NCBI GenBank assembly: GCA_035495855.1
Contig: DATJFD010000026.1
Location: forward strand, 1 to 6,500
Direction: 5' to 3'
DNA: 6,500 bases
From: JAHFIW01 sp035495855
GTDB taxonomy: Bacteria; Patescibacteriota; Patescibacteriia; SG8-24
Made by a program: the position numbers and the translations under genes. This document shows, one piece after another, positions 1-5,345 of this stretch. The notes beneath the pieces were generated by a model that was given only the letters and a program-made list of their open reading frames with translations, was not told where the DNA came from and did no database searches. Each line of letters starts with the position of its first letter. The stretch's first letter is position 1.

Positions 1-256
1 TGAACATCGTCTTGGCCTTGAAGCCGGTCGACGCGCGGGCGAACCGCTGGAGCGCGGCCCACTGCTGGTCGACGAACGACTTCCACTGCACCAGGTCCTC
101 CGCGGGGTAGCCGCCGATGACCTGTTCCTGGAAGCAGCCGACCGTGCAGTCCTCGTCCGCCATGCGGCGGGCGGACTCGATGAGCATGTCGGTGTTCATC
201 TTGAACGCGCCGACCGTGGTGTTGAGGTTCGCGAGGCCGATCTTGATGAGGCGCAT
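1..256 (-). CDS. nadE: Glutamine-dependent NAD synthetase, N-terminal glutaminase part (cut by window edge)
   Basis: The 85 visible residues begin MRLIKIGLANLNTTVG and match the start of the nitrilase-fold (CN hydrolase) glutaminase domain of long, glutamine-using NadE. This enzyme converts nicotinate adenine dinucleotide, ATP and glutamine to NAD in the cytoplasm, the last step to NAD. The segment FQEQVIGGYPAEDLV (residues 42-56) is the family's E-x-x-x-x-GYPxEDL signature, and Glu44 should be the first residue of the Glu-Lys-Cys triad. Lys, Cys and the synthetase domain lie beyond the window. The ATG at 254-256 is fixed by an AAAGGAGG Shine-Dalgarno about 5 nt upstream. It follows prs by 177 nt and is the last gene seen in the NAD cluster. 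The glutamine-dependent form is inferred from this domain; ammonia-only NadE lacks it. The gene continues past the left edge. Confidence 0.9.
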   Translation of the reverse strand, partial: MRLIKIGLANLNTTVGAFKMNTDMLIESARRMADEDCTVGCFQEQVIGGYPAEDLVQWKSFVDQQWAALQRFARASTGFKAKTMF

Positions 257-332
257 GACGCCCTCCTTTTGCTGATGCGGGTTGAAAGGAGCTTCCTCCT
301 TCTTCCGAAAGCCTCCATGGGAGACTTGCGGG

Positions 333-361
333 AGAAGAAGGCCGCGCCAACCTGGCGCGGC
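333..361 (-). terminator. Hairpin with T-rich tail between prs and nadE
   Basis: On the minus strand a perfect 9-bp stem, GCCGCGCCA with TGGCGCGGC, encloses a 3-nt loop (341-361) and is followed by CTTCTTCT. The tail is interrupted by C, so termination may be partial. It lies about 75 nt before the nadE start, so it could lower nadE expression or mark the 3' end of prs mRNA. Confidence 0.45.
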
Positions 362-367
362 ATGGAT

Positions 368-401
368 GACTCGTGCAAAGGAACGGATATATCCACGAGT
401 C
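368..401 (-). repeat. Inverted repeat enclosing a GGATATATCC palindrome
   Basis: Arms GACTCGTG and CACGAGTC are perfect 8-bp complements separated by 18 nt. Inside, off-centre, lies the self-complementary 10-mer GGATATATCC (385-394), the most A+T-rich spot in this gap. It could be a long-loop hairpin, an operator, or part of a promoter for nadE. I see no matching -35 hexamer at proper spacing. Confidence 0.4.
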
Positions 402-406
402 CCTCA

Positions 407-425
407 GCCGCACGAATCGTGCGGC
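407..425 (-). repeat. Perfect hairpin just after the prs stop codon
   Basis: The 19-nt palindrome GCCGCACGAATCGTGCGGC has 9-bp complementary arms around a single base, or 8 pairs with a 3-nt loop in RNA. It starts 8 nt after the prs stop. There is no T-tract, so it may act as an mRNA 3' stabiliser rather than an intrinsic terminator. Confidence 0.5.
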
Positions 426-433
426 CCACGGAG

Positions 434-1366
434 TCACGGAGAGATCGGGTCATCCTCGTCCATGATGACCCGCGCGATCGACTCGTCGAGCGAGAGGATC
501 TCGAAGGGCTTCTGGCCCCCGACCTTGGCGGCGATGAGAGGGCAGGAGTCGGTGATCCAGACGTGGGAGAATCCCTCGTCGATGAACCGCCTCCAGGCCT
601 CCTTGGGGAAGCTGCCGTGCGTGGCGTAGGCGCTGACCTCGGTCGCGCCCGCGGCCATGAGCGCCTTGCGGCACTCGATGATGGTGCCGCCGGACTTGAT
701 GATGTCGTCGACGATGACGACGTGCCGGTCGCGCGGGTTTCCCTCGGTGATGGTGACGATGCGCTTGTCGCCGTCGCGGAGCTTCTCGCAGACGACATGC
801 GGGTATTCCGCGAACATCTTGCCGAAGCGTTTGCGCGCCCCGAAGTCCGGGAAGGCGATGGAGACGTCCGCGATGGACTTCAGCCGCTGCTTCAGGTACT
901 TCGTGCCGGACTTGAGGCGCGGCACGACGTTGTCCGAGACGTAGAAGCGCTGCTGCAGCGTGTGGACGTCGTAGATGACGATCTCCGCCGGTCCCTGGCC
1001 GCAGATCGGCGTTGCCGAGAGGATGCGGGACAGCGTCTTGGCCGTCGCCACCTGCCCCTCGTCGTCGACGCGTTCCATCGTCCCGGTCGGGAAGTACGGG
1101 AGGATGATCTTGAAGAGCTGCGCGCCGCCGCGGGTGAGCGACCAGATCGCGGACATCTGTTCGAAGATGTCGCCCGGCTCGTCGAACGATGCCAGGAAGG
1201 CGACGTTGGCGCGCCGGATGGCGCGCTGCTTCTCGATGTAGATGTTCGGGAAGCCGTCCTCGAAGCGCTCCCACTTGATGGTCCCGAGCGCGATGTTCGG
1301 GTTCTTGGAGCAGATGCGCTTGGCGAGGTCCGTCATCGCCGTGCAATGGAAAAGGATGGCGTTCAT
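434..1366 (-). CDS. prs: Ribose-phosphate pyrophosphokinase (PRPP synthetase), plant class II type
   Basis: This 310-residue protein should make PRPP from ribose 5-phosphate and ATP, the co-substrate of PncB. Motifs in order are YFPTGTMERVDDEGQVATA (residues 91-109), the metal/ATP segment IYDVHTLQQRFY (131-142) in place of the bacterial class I DLHxxQxxGFF, AFPDFGARKRF (171-181), and the PRPP loop VIVDDIIKSGGTI (217-229), followed by SAYATHGSFPKEAW and a C-terminal WITDSCPL (270-277). From memory these match plant class II enzymes (Arabidopsis and spinach PRS3/PRS4) much better than class I Prs. Plant class II enzymes are phosphate-independent, not inhibited by nucleoside diphosphates, and accept several NTP donors; whether this one does is inference. 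The ATG is supported by GAAGGAGG about 5 nt upstream. It lies between pncB and nadE. A phage-type ADP-ribose pyrophosphokinase role is an unlikely alternative. Confidence 0.93.
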   Translation of the reverse strand: MNAILFHCTAMTDLAKRICSKNPNIALGTIKWERFEDGFPNIYIEKQRAIRRANVAFLASFDEPGDIFEQMSAIWSLTRGGAQLFKIILPYFPTGTMERVDDEGQVATAKTLSRILSATPICGQGPAEIVIYDVHTLQQRFYVSDNVVPRLKSGTKYLKQRLKSIADVSIAFPDFGARKRFGKMFAEYPHVVCEKLRDGDKRIVTITEGNPRDRHVVIVDDIIKSGGTIIECRKALMAAGATEVSAYATHGSFPKEAWRRFIDEGFSHVWITDSCPLIAAKVGGQKPFEILSLDESIARVIMDEDDPISP

Positions 1367-1417
1367 GGATCCCTCCTTCGGGGTCTGTGACGGGTGAAAA
1401 GGGCGTTGCTTCGTCCT

Positions 1418-1443
1418 CAGCGGCCGACAGGCGTCGGCGGCTG
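1418..1443 (-). repeat. Second hairpin in the pncB-prs gap
   Basis: Arms CAGCCGCCGAC and GTCGGCCGCTG pair over 11 positions with one C-C mismatch around a GCCT loop. It lies directly downstream of the first hairpin of this gap. A CCCTTTTC stretch follows some 15 nt later, so it may be a backup terminator or an RNA-stability element. Confidence 0.4.
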
Positions 1444-1446
1444 GGG

Positions 1447-1471
1447 AAAAGCGCGGTCCATGCGGACCGCG
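1447..1471 (-). terminator. Rho-independent-type hairpin after pncB
   Basis: On the minus strand CGCGGTCC-GCAT-GGACCGCG forms a perfect 8-bp stem with a 4-nt loop, followed by CTTTTCCCC. It begins about 10 nt after the pncB stop codon. The short T-run suggests partial termination, leaving some read-through into prs. Confidence 0.55.
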
Positions 1472-1481
1472 AACGGAAAGA

Positions 1482-2729
1482 TCAGTACGTGCACTCGACG
1501 CGCGTCCCCTCTTCGTAGCCGAAGACGCGCTTGTAGCGGTCGACCTCGTCGGCGGGGCCGGTGGCCTTGGCCGGATTGTCGGACAGCTTGACCGTGGGGC
1601 GGCCGCAGGAGCGGATGGCCTTCACGACGAGCGACAGCGGCGCGTAGCCGAGATCGTTGGTGAGGTTGGTGCCCCAGCCGTAGACCGTGCCGATGCGGCC
1701 GCGGAAGCGCGCCTGCAGGCGGACGATCGCCTCGACGTCGAGGCCGTCGCTGAAGACGACGGACTTCGTCGCCGGGTCGACGCCGTGCCTCTGGTAGAAC
1801 GCGATGGCGCGCTCGCCGAAGGCCTCGGGATCGCCCGAGTCCTGCCGGAGCCCGCGCCACGCGGCGGCCTGCTCCCCCGTCATGTCGCGGAAGAAGAAGC
1901 CGGTGCCGTAGGTGTCGGTCAGCGCGATGGAGAGCGGCTCGCCGTACTCCTCCCACCAGTCGCGGAGCACGCGGTTGTGGGAAGCGAGCAGGCCCTCGTC
2001 GGTCGCGCCGTCGATGCCGGCGTAGACCATATACATCTCGTGCGCGAAGGTGCCGACCGGCCTGATGCCGAGGGTCTTCGCGAGATGCACGTTCGAGGTC
2101 CCGAGGAGCTGGTCGGGCAGGTCGTCCATGAGGATCTGCACGAGCGCTCCCTGCCAGGCGGCCTCGAAGCGCCGGCGCGTGCCGAACTCGATGAACTTCG
2201 CGTCCGGCGCGGCGTCCTTGAGACGCGCGATCTTCGCCTTCAGCCGGGCGCAGCCGTCGCGCCAGAACTCGTCCTCGCGCTCGGTGCCGCGCGTCACGCC
2301 GTCGCGCTCCAGGAGCGAACGGTAGTGCAGCTCGTTGACGATGCCGAGGAGCATCGTTTCCCAGAACATCGCCTGGGGCCACGGCGCTTCGGTCTCGATG
2401 CGGTAGCCGTCGCCGGCGCGCTCGATCTCGACCTCGGGGAGCGAAAGCCCCGCGAGGAAGCCGAGGAACGGCTCGCCGAACGTCCCCTTGGGGATGAACG
2501 GGCTCTCGTACAGGTACGCGAGCTCCTCCTCCGAGAAGCGCAGGCCGCGCGCGTGGTCGATCTCCCTGCGGAGGTCTTCCTCGCGGACGGTCTCGGCGAG
2601 CGCGACGCCCTTGGTGCGGTTGGTGAAGCCGTACCGGACGGGGACGTCGGCGTGCCGCTTCCAGGCCAGCTGGGCCATGGTGAGCTTGTAGAAGTCGAGG
2701 TCCAGGAGCGACCGGATGATCTTCTTCAT
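1482..2729 (-). CDS. pncB: Nicotinate phosphoribosyltransferase
   Basis: This 415-residue cytoplasmic enzyme joins nicotinate and PRPP to give nicotinate mononucleotide, with ATP hydrolysis in the known family, and is the committed Preiss-Handler step. Its length is close to the roughly 400 residues of the E. coli-type family. Motifs in order are LDFYKLTM (11-18), EFGTRRRFEAAW (181-192), GTSNVHLAKTLG (210-221), GTFAHEMY (226-233) with His230 as the expected phosphorylated histidine, TDTYGTGFF (271-279), LRQDSGDP (294-301), FSDGLD (326-331), YGWGTNLTND (350-359) and KLSDNPAK (381-388). The start MKKIIRSLLD is preferred over an in-frame ATG 22 codons upstream, because AGGAG lies 7 nt before it and the upstream peptide is basic, non-conserved and overlaps leader hairpins. 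The downstream prs supplies its PRPP. Nothing suggests damage. Confidence 0.95.
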   Translation of the reverse strand: MKKIIRSLLDLDFYKLTMAQLAWKRHADVPVRYGFTNRTKGVALAETVREEDLRREIDHARGLRFSEEELAYLYESPFIPKGTFGEPFLGFLAGLSLPEVEIERAGDGYRIETEAPWPQAMFWETMLLGIVNELHYRSLLERDGVTRGTEREDEFWRDGCARLKAKIARLKDAAPDAKFIEFGTRRRFEAAWQGALVQILMDDLPDQLLGTSNVHLAKTLGIRPVGTFAHEMYMVYAGIDGATDEGLLASHNRVLRDWWEEYGEPLSIALTDTYGTGFFFRDMTGEQAAAWRGLRQDSGDPEAFGERAIAFYQRHGVDPATKSVVFSDGLDVEAIVRLQARFRGRIGTVYGWGTNLTNDLGYAPLSLVVKAIRSCGRPTVKLSDNPAKATGPADEVDRYKRVFGYEEGTRVECTY

Positions 2730-2764
2730 GAGGGGACTCCTCGTGCGGCGCGAGGCCGCTTTGT

Positions 2765-2779
2765 GCCGCGGGATGCGGC
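2765..2779 (-). repeat. Short hairpin upstream of the pncB Shine-Dalgarno
   Basis: GCCGC and GCGGC arms close a 5-nt loop about 36 nt before the pncB start. It is weak alone, but it is one of several stems stacked through this 189-nt leader. Confidence 0.3.
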
Positions 2780-2806
2780 GGTAGTGCAGGTGCAAAGGAC
2801 GCGCCT

Positions 2807-2820
2807 CCGAACGGGTTCGG
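2807..2820 (-). repeat. CCGAAC/GTTCGG mini-hairpin in the pncB leader
   Basis: The 14-mer has perfect 6-nt complementary arms around CC, giving in RNA about 5 pairs with a 4-nt loop. It lies between the long leader hairpin and the pncB start. Confidence 0.3.
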
Positions 2821-2823
2821 GGG

Positions 2824-2864
2824 CGGAGATCCGGGGCCGATGCGCGATCGGCCGCGGGTCTCCG
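2824..2864 (-). repeat. Long imperfect hairpin in the pncB leader
   Basis: The stem pairs CGGAGA/TCTCCG (6), then CCG/CGG (3), then GGCCGAT/ATCGGCC (7), with single C-A and C-C mismatches between blocks and a CGCGC loop, giving 16 pairs in all. There is no T-tract on either side, so it is not a classical terminator. It could be a structured 5' leader or a repeat-type element. I do not recognise a known NAD riboswitch in it. Confidence 0.5.
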
Positions 2865-2867
2865 GGG

Positions 2868-2906
2868 AAAGGATGTCCGGGGGCGGCCTTGCGGCGCGCC
2901 CCGGAC
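2868..2906 (-). terminator. Hairpin with weak T-rich tail after the Nudix gene
   Basis: Starting about 12 nt after the Nudix stop, GTCCGGGG pairs with CCCCGGAC (8 bp), then a 3x3 internal loop, then 3 bp closed by a GCAA tetraloop. ATCCTTTCC follows. The tail is short, so this may be a leaky terminator or a 3' end stabiliser. Confidence 0.4.
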
Positions 2907-2918
2907 GGGTGGAAGGGA

Positions 2919-3605
2919 CTACTTGGAACCAAGGAAGCGTTCGTACTCGCGGATCTTCAGCTCGCGCAGCATGAGCGCGAGCGAACCGGTGTCGCACCGG
3001 CCGTCCTTGAGCATGTCCGACGCTTCGGCGAAGGCGAAGGCCCTCGTCTCGATGCGTTCGTCACCGTCGCCGTCGGCCCGCGCCGCGGGCTTGAGGCCGG
3101 TGACGTCCGCGATGAAGCAGACATGGCGCTCCGACGATCCGCCGACCGAGGTGAAGTGGTCGCTCACGGGCAGGAGGCGCGCCTCGTCGATGGCGAAGCC
3201 CGTCTCCTCGAGGACCTCGCGCACGGCGGCGGCCGCGGGCGTTTCGCCGCGGTCGATCATGCCCGCAGGGCAGTCGATGACGTGCATCGCGCTCGCGGGG
3301 ACGCTGATCTCCCCGGGGCAGCGGCCCTCGGTGACGGTGAGCGCGAGCGCGGCAGCGGCCTGCGGGTCGCGCACGAGCGCCTTGTTGGGGCGCGGCTGCA
3401 CGATGAGGTAGACGATGCCGAGGTCCCAGTCGACGGGCATGACGATCACGGCGGAGCCGCGGTCCATGCATTCGTTGCGGAACCGCGAGCCCTCGACGGT
3501 GAAGCTGACGATGCGCAGGTAGCCCGCGCGGTCCAGCCGCATGTCGCCGATGAGGTACGCCTCGGCCAGCGAGCCGACGCGGCTGACGAGCTTTCCGTTC
3601 GCCAT
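2919..3605 (-). CDS. Nudix hydrolase, ADP-ribose pyrophosphatase-like
   Basis: This 228-residue protein carries a complete Nudix box at residues 115-137: Gly115, Glu121, then REVLEETGF at 129-137, fitting Gx5Ex7REUxEExGU. The Arg-Glu-x-x-Glu-Glu residues bind the catalytic metal. The preceding N-terminal beta region (residues 1-60) and overall size resemble NudF-type ADP-ribose pyrophosphatases, which split ADP-ribose to AMP and ribose 5-phosphate. Family ADPRases usually have a Pro about 15-16 residues past the box (SPG); here the equivalent stretch reads TSVGGSSE (152-159), so substrate is uncertain and NADH, NaAD or another nucleoside diphosphate remain possible. The start MANGKLVSR follows AAGGAG at about 7 nt; an in-frame upstream extension to 3713 runs through repeats and is rejected. 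ADPR turnover would feed Prs and remove the NrtR effector, which is inference from context. Confidence 0.88.
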   Translation of the reverse strand: MANGKLVSRVGSLAEAYLIGDMRLDRAGYLRIVSFTVEGSRFRNECMDRGSAVIVMPVDWDLGIVYLIVQPRPNKALVRDPQAAAALALTVTEGRCPGEISVPASAMHVIDCPAGMIDRGETPAAAAVREVLEETGFAIDEARLLPVSDHFTSVGGSSERHVCFIADVTGLKPAARADGDGDERIETRAFAFAEASDMLKDGRCDTGSLALMLRELKIREYERFLGSK

Positions 3606-3623
3606 GATGCTCTCCTTTTTACG

Positions 3624-3653
3624 GGAGCTCGGAGCTTGGAGCTCGAAGCTCGA
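3624..3653. repeat. GAGCTTC-type heptad repeat arm next to the Nudix start
   Basis: On the minus strand this is four imperfect 7-nt units: GAGCTTC, GAGCTCC, AAGCTCC, GAGCTCC. It ends about 9 nt before the Nudix Shine-Dalgarno. It is the reverse complement, over at least 14 nt perfectly (AGCTCGAAGCTCGA), of the unit array at 3718-3746. The two can therefore pair across about 65 nt. Confidence 0.6.
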
Positions 3654-3672
3654 TACGATGAGAAGGTCCGAA

Positions 3673-3702
3673 CTTCCGGGGACGATGGTTCGTCCGCGGA
3701 AG
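3673..3702 (-). repeat. Hairpin between the two heptad arrays
   Basis: CTTCCG pairs with CGGAAG and GGACGA with TCGTCC across one C-C mismatch, closing an ACCA loop: 12 pairs in a 30-nt element. It occupies the spacer between the inverted heptad arrays. No T-tract follows it. Confidence 0.45.
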
Positions 3703-3707
3703 AAAGG

Positions 3708-3760
3708 AGGCAAGCCTGTCGAGCTTCGAGCTTTGAGCTTCGAGCCGCGAAGGCTTGCCT
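3708..3760 (-). repeat. Inverted repeat with a GCTCGAA heptad array in its loop, after nadD-nadK
   Basis: Perfect 10-bp arms AGGCAAGCCT and AGGCTTGCCT begin 4 nt after the fusion gene's stop codon. The loop is a run of 7-nt units GCTCGAA, GCTCAAA, GCTCGAA, GCTCGAC (3718-3746). A T-rich CCTTTCTTCC follows the second arm, so it could serve as a weak terminator. The loop is complementary to the array at 3624-3653, allowing an alternative long-range pairing. Confidence 0.55.
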
Positions 3761-3764
3761 TGGG

Positions 3765-5180
3765 TCATGCTGTCGGGGGAAAGAGGTCGTCGGCGAGCTT
3801 CGCGGCCATGTCGCGGTGCGGCATGAAGGCGAGCTCGACGGCCGCGATGCGGCTCACGCGCACGCGCATGGCGGCGACGCGGCCCATGTTGGCCCCGTCG
3901 ACGAAGGCGCTGATCGGCCGCTTGCCGAGGTCGAGGGAGCGGAACTCCGCCGACGACGCCAGCGACAGCGGCACCGACTTCCAGCCGCGCGGCTCGAAGA
4001 CGTTGTTGCCGACGATCATCCAGGCGTTCGCGTCGACGAGCAGCGGGGTCGCGCCCATCGAGCGCGCGTAGGCGGTCGAGCCGGCGGCGGTCGAGGCGAG
4101 CGCCCCGTCGCCGACGAGCTTGGGGATGCGCACGCGGCCGTCGACCGAGATCTCGAGCCAGGCGGCCTGCTCGACGTACTGCACGTAGGCGTCGTTGAAC
4201 GCGTACGAGCCCTCGACGCTCCCGTCGGGCGCTTCGCGCTCGACGTACAGGAGCGGCAGGAGCTGGCAGTGCAGCCGGTCGAACAGGAACGACGGGTCCT
4301 CGAGCTCCGCGGCTTCGTTCAGCAGATAGCCCTTGTGGCCGGCGTTGACGCCGACGAAGGGCAGCCGCTTGCGCCAGTGCTTGCGGATGGCGTGGAGCAT
4401 GGTGCCATCGCCGCCGATGGTGACGATGCAGTTCGCCTCGTCGGCCGACGCCGCGTAGCCCTCGAACCTGGCGGCGAGCGCCGCGGCCCTGGGATTCCTG
4501 GCGTCGAACTCGATGAGCGCCTTGGGCTCCGCGAGCGACAGCACGGTCATGCGCGAGGACACGCCTCCCCGGTAGAGGTTGTGGCGGTCCATGTAGGCGG
4601 CGACGCGCGGCGTCACGAGGCCGTCGAGCGGCTGCCGTTTGAAGGCGCGCTCGCGGACGCTCGTGCTCGACCCGCTCCTCGCGGGCGCGAACACCGCGTG
4701 GTGCGGCGGCAGGTCGGCGGGGTCGCACGGGTAGCCTTCGCGCTCGATGACGGCGAAGTTGCAGCGCTCCCAGAGCTCGCGGCCCTTGAGCCACTCGCGC
4801 TGGATGGGAGACTCGCCGGACTTGCCGCCGGCGACGAACTCCGAGCCGATGACGTGCCAGGCCTCGCCCTGCTCCCGCGACGCGTAACGCTCGTCGAGCG
4901 CGTGCGTGCGGGTGAAGGTGCCGAGCTCGAGATCGAACAGGTCGACCTCGATGCCCGGGATGCCGGCGAAGGTCATGTCGGCCATCGCCGCGCGGTGCAC
5001 CGGATCGATGTCGTTCGTCGTGGCCTTGTCGGGGCGCGGCCCGCACGGCGTGACGATCGTCTTGTCGAAACGGACGGTCCCGCTCTTGTCGGCGCAGGTC
5101 GCGAGCGTCTCGGCGATCGACCGATGATGCTCGGCGGCGGGATTGTAGCTCCCGCCGAAGACGGCGAATCGTCGCGTCAT
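3765..5180 (-). CDS. Bifunctional nicotinate-nucleotide adenylyltransferase / NAD kinase fusion
   Basis: This 471-residue protein has two enzyme domains. Residues 1-205 resemble NadD (NaMN + ATP to NaAD): FGGSYNP (8-14), VTPCGPRPDK (43-52), WHVIGSEF (108-115), the SSTSVRER nucleotide signature (171-178) and the closing VTPRVAAYMDRHNLY (189-203). Residues 211-471 resemble NAD kinase (NAD + ATP to NADP): IGGDGTML (255-262) with Asp258 expected catalytic, VNAGHKGYLL (278-287), AFNDAYV (327-333) for the usual NE motif, and GDGALASTAAGSTAYA (357-372). The short linker is YRGGVSSR. The NadD signature is odd: (H/T)xGH reads AEHH, so the first His is Ala16 while His19 remains. GxD reads GSE. The ATG at 5178-5180 has AGGAGG 6 nt upstream; a start 19 codons earlier lacks support. 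Domain assignments are firm, adenylyltransferase activity less so. Confidence 0.9.
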   Translation of the reverse strand: MTRRFAVFGGSYNPAAEHHRSIAETLATCADKSGTVRFDKTIVTPCGPRPDKATTNDIDPVHRAAMADMTFAGIPGIEVDLFDLELGTFTRTHALDERYASREQGEAWHVIGSEFVAGGKSGESPIQREWLKGRELWERCNFAVIEREGYPCDPADLPPHHAVFAPARSGSSTSVRERAFKRQPLDGLVTPRVAAYMDRHNLYRGGVSSRMTVLSLAEPKALIEFDARNPRAAALAARFEGYAASADEANCIVTIGGDGTMLHAIRKHWRKRLPFVGVNAGHKGYLLNEAAELEDPSFLFDRLHCQLLPLLYVEREAPDGSVEGSYAFNDAYVQYVEQAAWLEISVDGRVRIPKLVGDGALASTAAGSTAYARSMGATPLLVDANAWMIVGNNVFEPRGWKSVPLSLASSAEFRSLDLGKRPISAFVDGANMGRVAAMRVRVSRIAAVELAFMPHRDMAAKLADDLFPPTA

Positions 5181-5284
5181 GGGAAACCTCCTGAAAGCAT
5201 GGTGGGTGGAAGGAGCCTGCCTCGCGATGCGGGGCACGCCGCGTCACCGGGCGACCCGGGAACATGGCCTGCGCTGCATGGCGG

Positions 5285-5329
5285 AAAAAAGTTCGCGCGC
5301 GGCCGCCCCTGATGGAGCGGCCCGCGCAC
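5285..5329 (-). terminator. Rho-independent terminator after pncA
   Basis: Beginning 17 nt after the pncA stop, a stem of about 15 pairs (GGCCGCTCC with GGGGCGGCC, one G-U pair, extended outward by six more pairs past a bulged G) closes an ATCA loop. A run of six T follows 4 nt later. It is the strongest terminator in the window and implies that genes downstream need read-through or their own promoter. Confidence 0.65.
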
Positions 5330-5345
5330 GGGAAGGGAGAAAGGG

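Noticed and set aside
269..1390. Plus-strand open frame opposite prs
   Set aside because: Antisense shadow: composition is dominated by Arg, Asp, Glu, Val and Leu without recognisable family features, and prs in the opposite strand is unambiguous.
3606..3713. N-terminal extension of the Nudix protein upstream of MANGKL
   Set aside because: The extension runs through hairpins and the GAGCTTC heptad array, giving a low-complexity peptide, and a good Shine-Dalgarno directly precedes the ATG at 3603-3605.
3624..3746. CRISPR array suggested by short repeated words
   Set aside because: The units are 7 nt, contiguous, degenerate and in inverted orientation in the two blocks. There are no unique spacers of regular length and no cas genes.
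4548..4575. nadD and nadK as two separate genes
   Set aside because: No stop codon or frame change lies between the domains; the frame is continuous with matching codon use. An internal start is kept only as a finding.
5181..5237. Longer start for the NadD-NAD kinase fusion
   Set aside because: The added 19 residues precede the beta strand that normally starts NadD, and AGGAGG is placed 6 nt before the internal ATG at 5178-5180.
1785..5312. Very long open frame on the plus strand (about 1175 codons)
   Set aside because: It lies antisense to pncB, the Nudix gene and the fusion gene, is made of Arg/Ala/Gly/Asp/Glu-rich low-complexity sequence with no motif, and crosses structured gaps. High G+C removes stop codons in such shadow frames.
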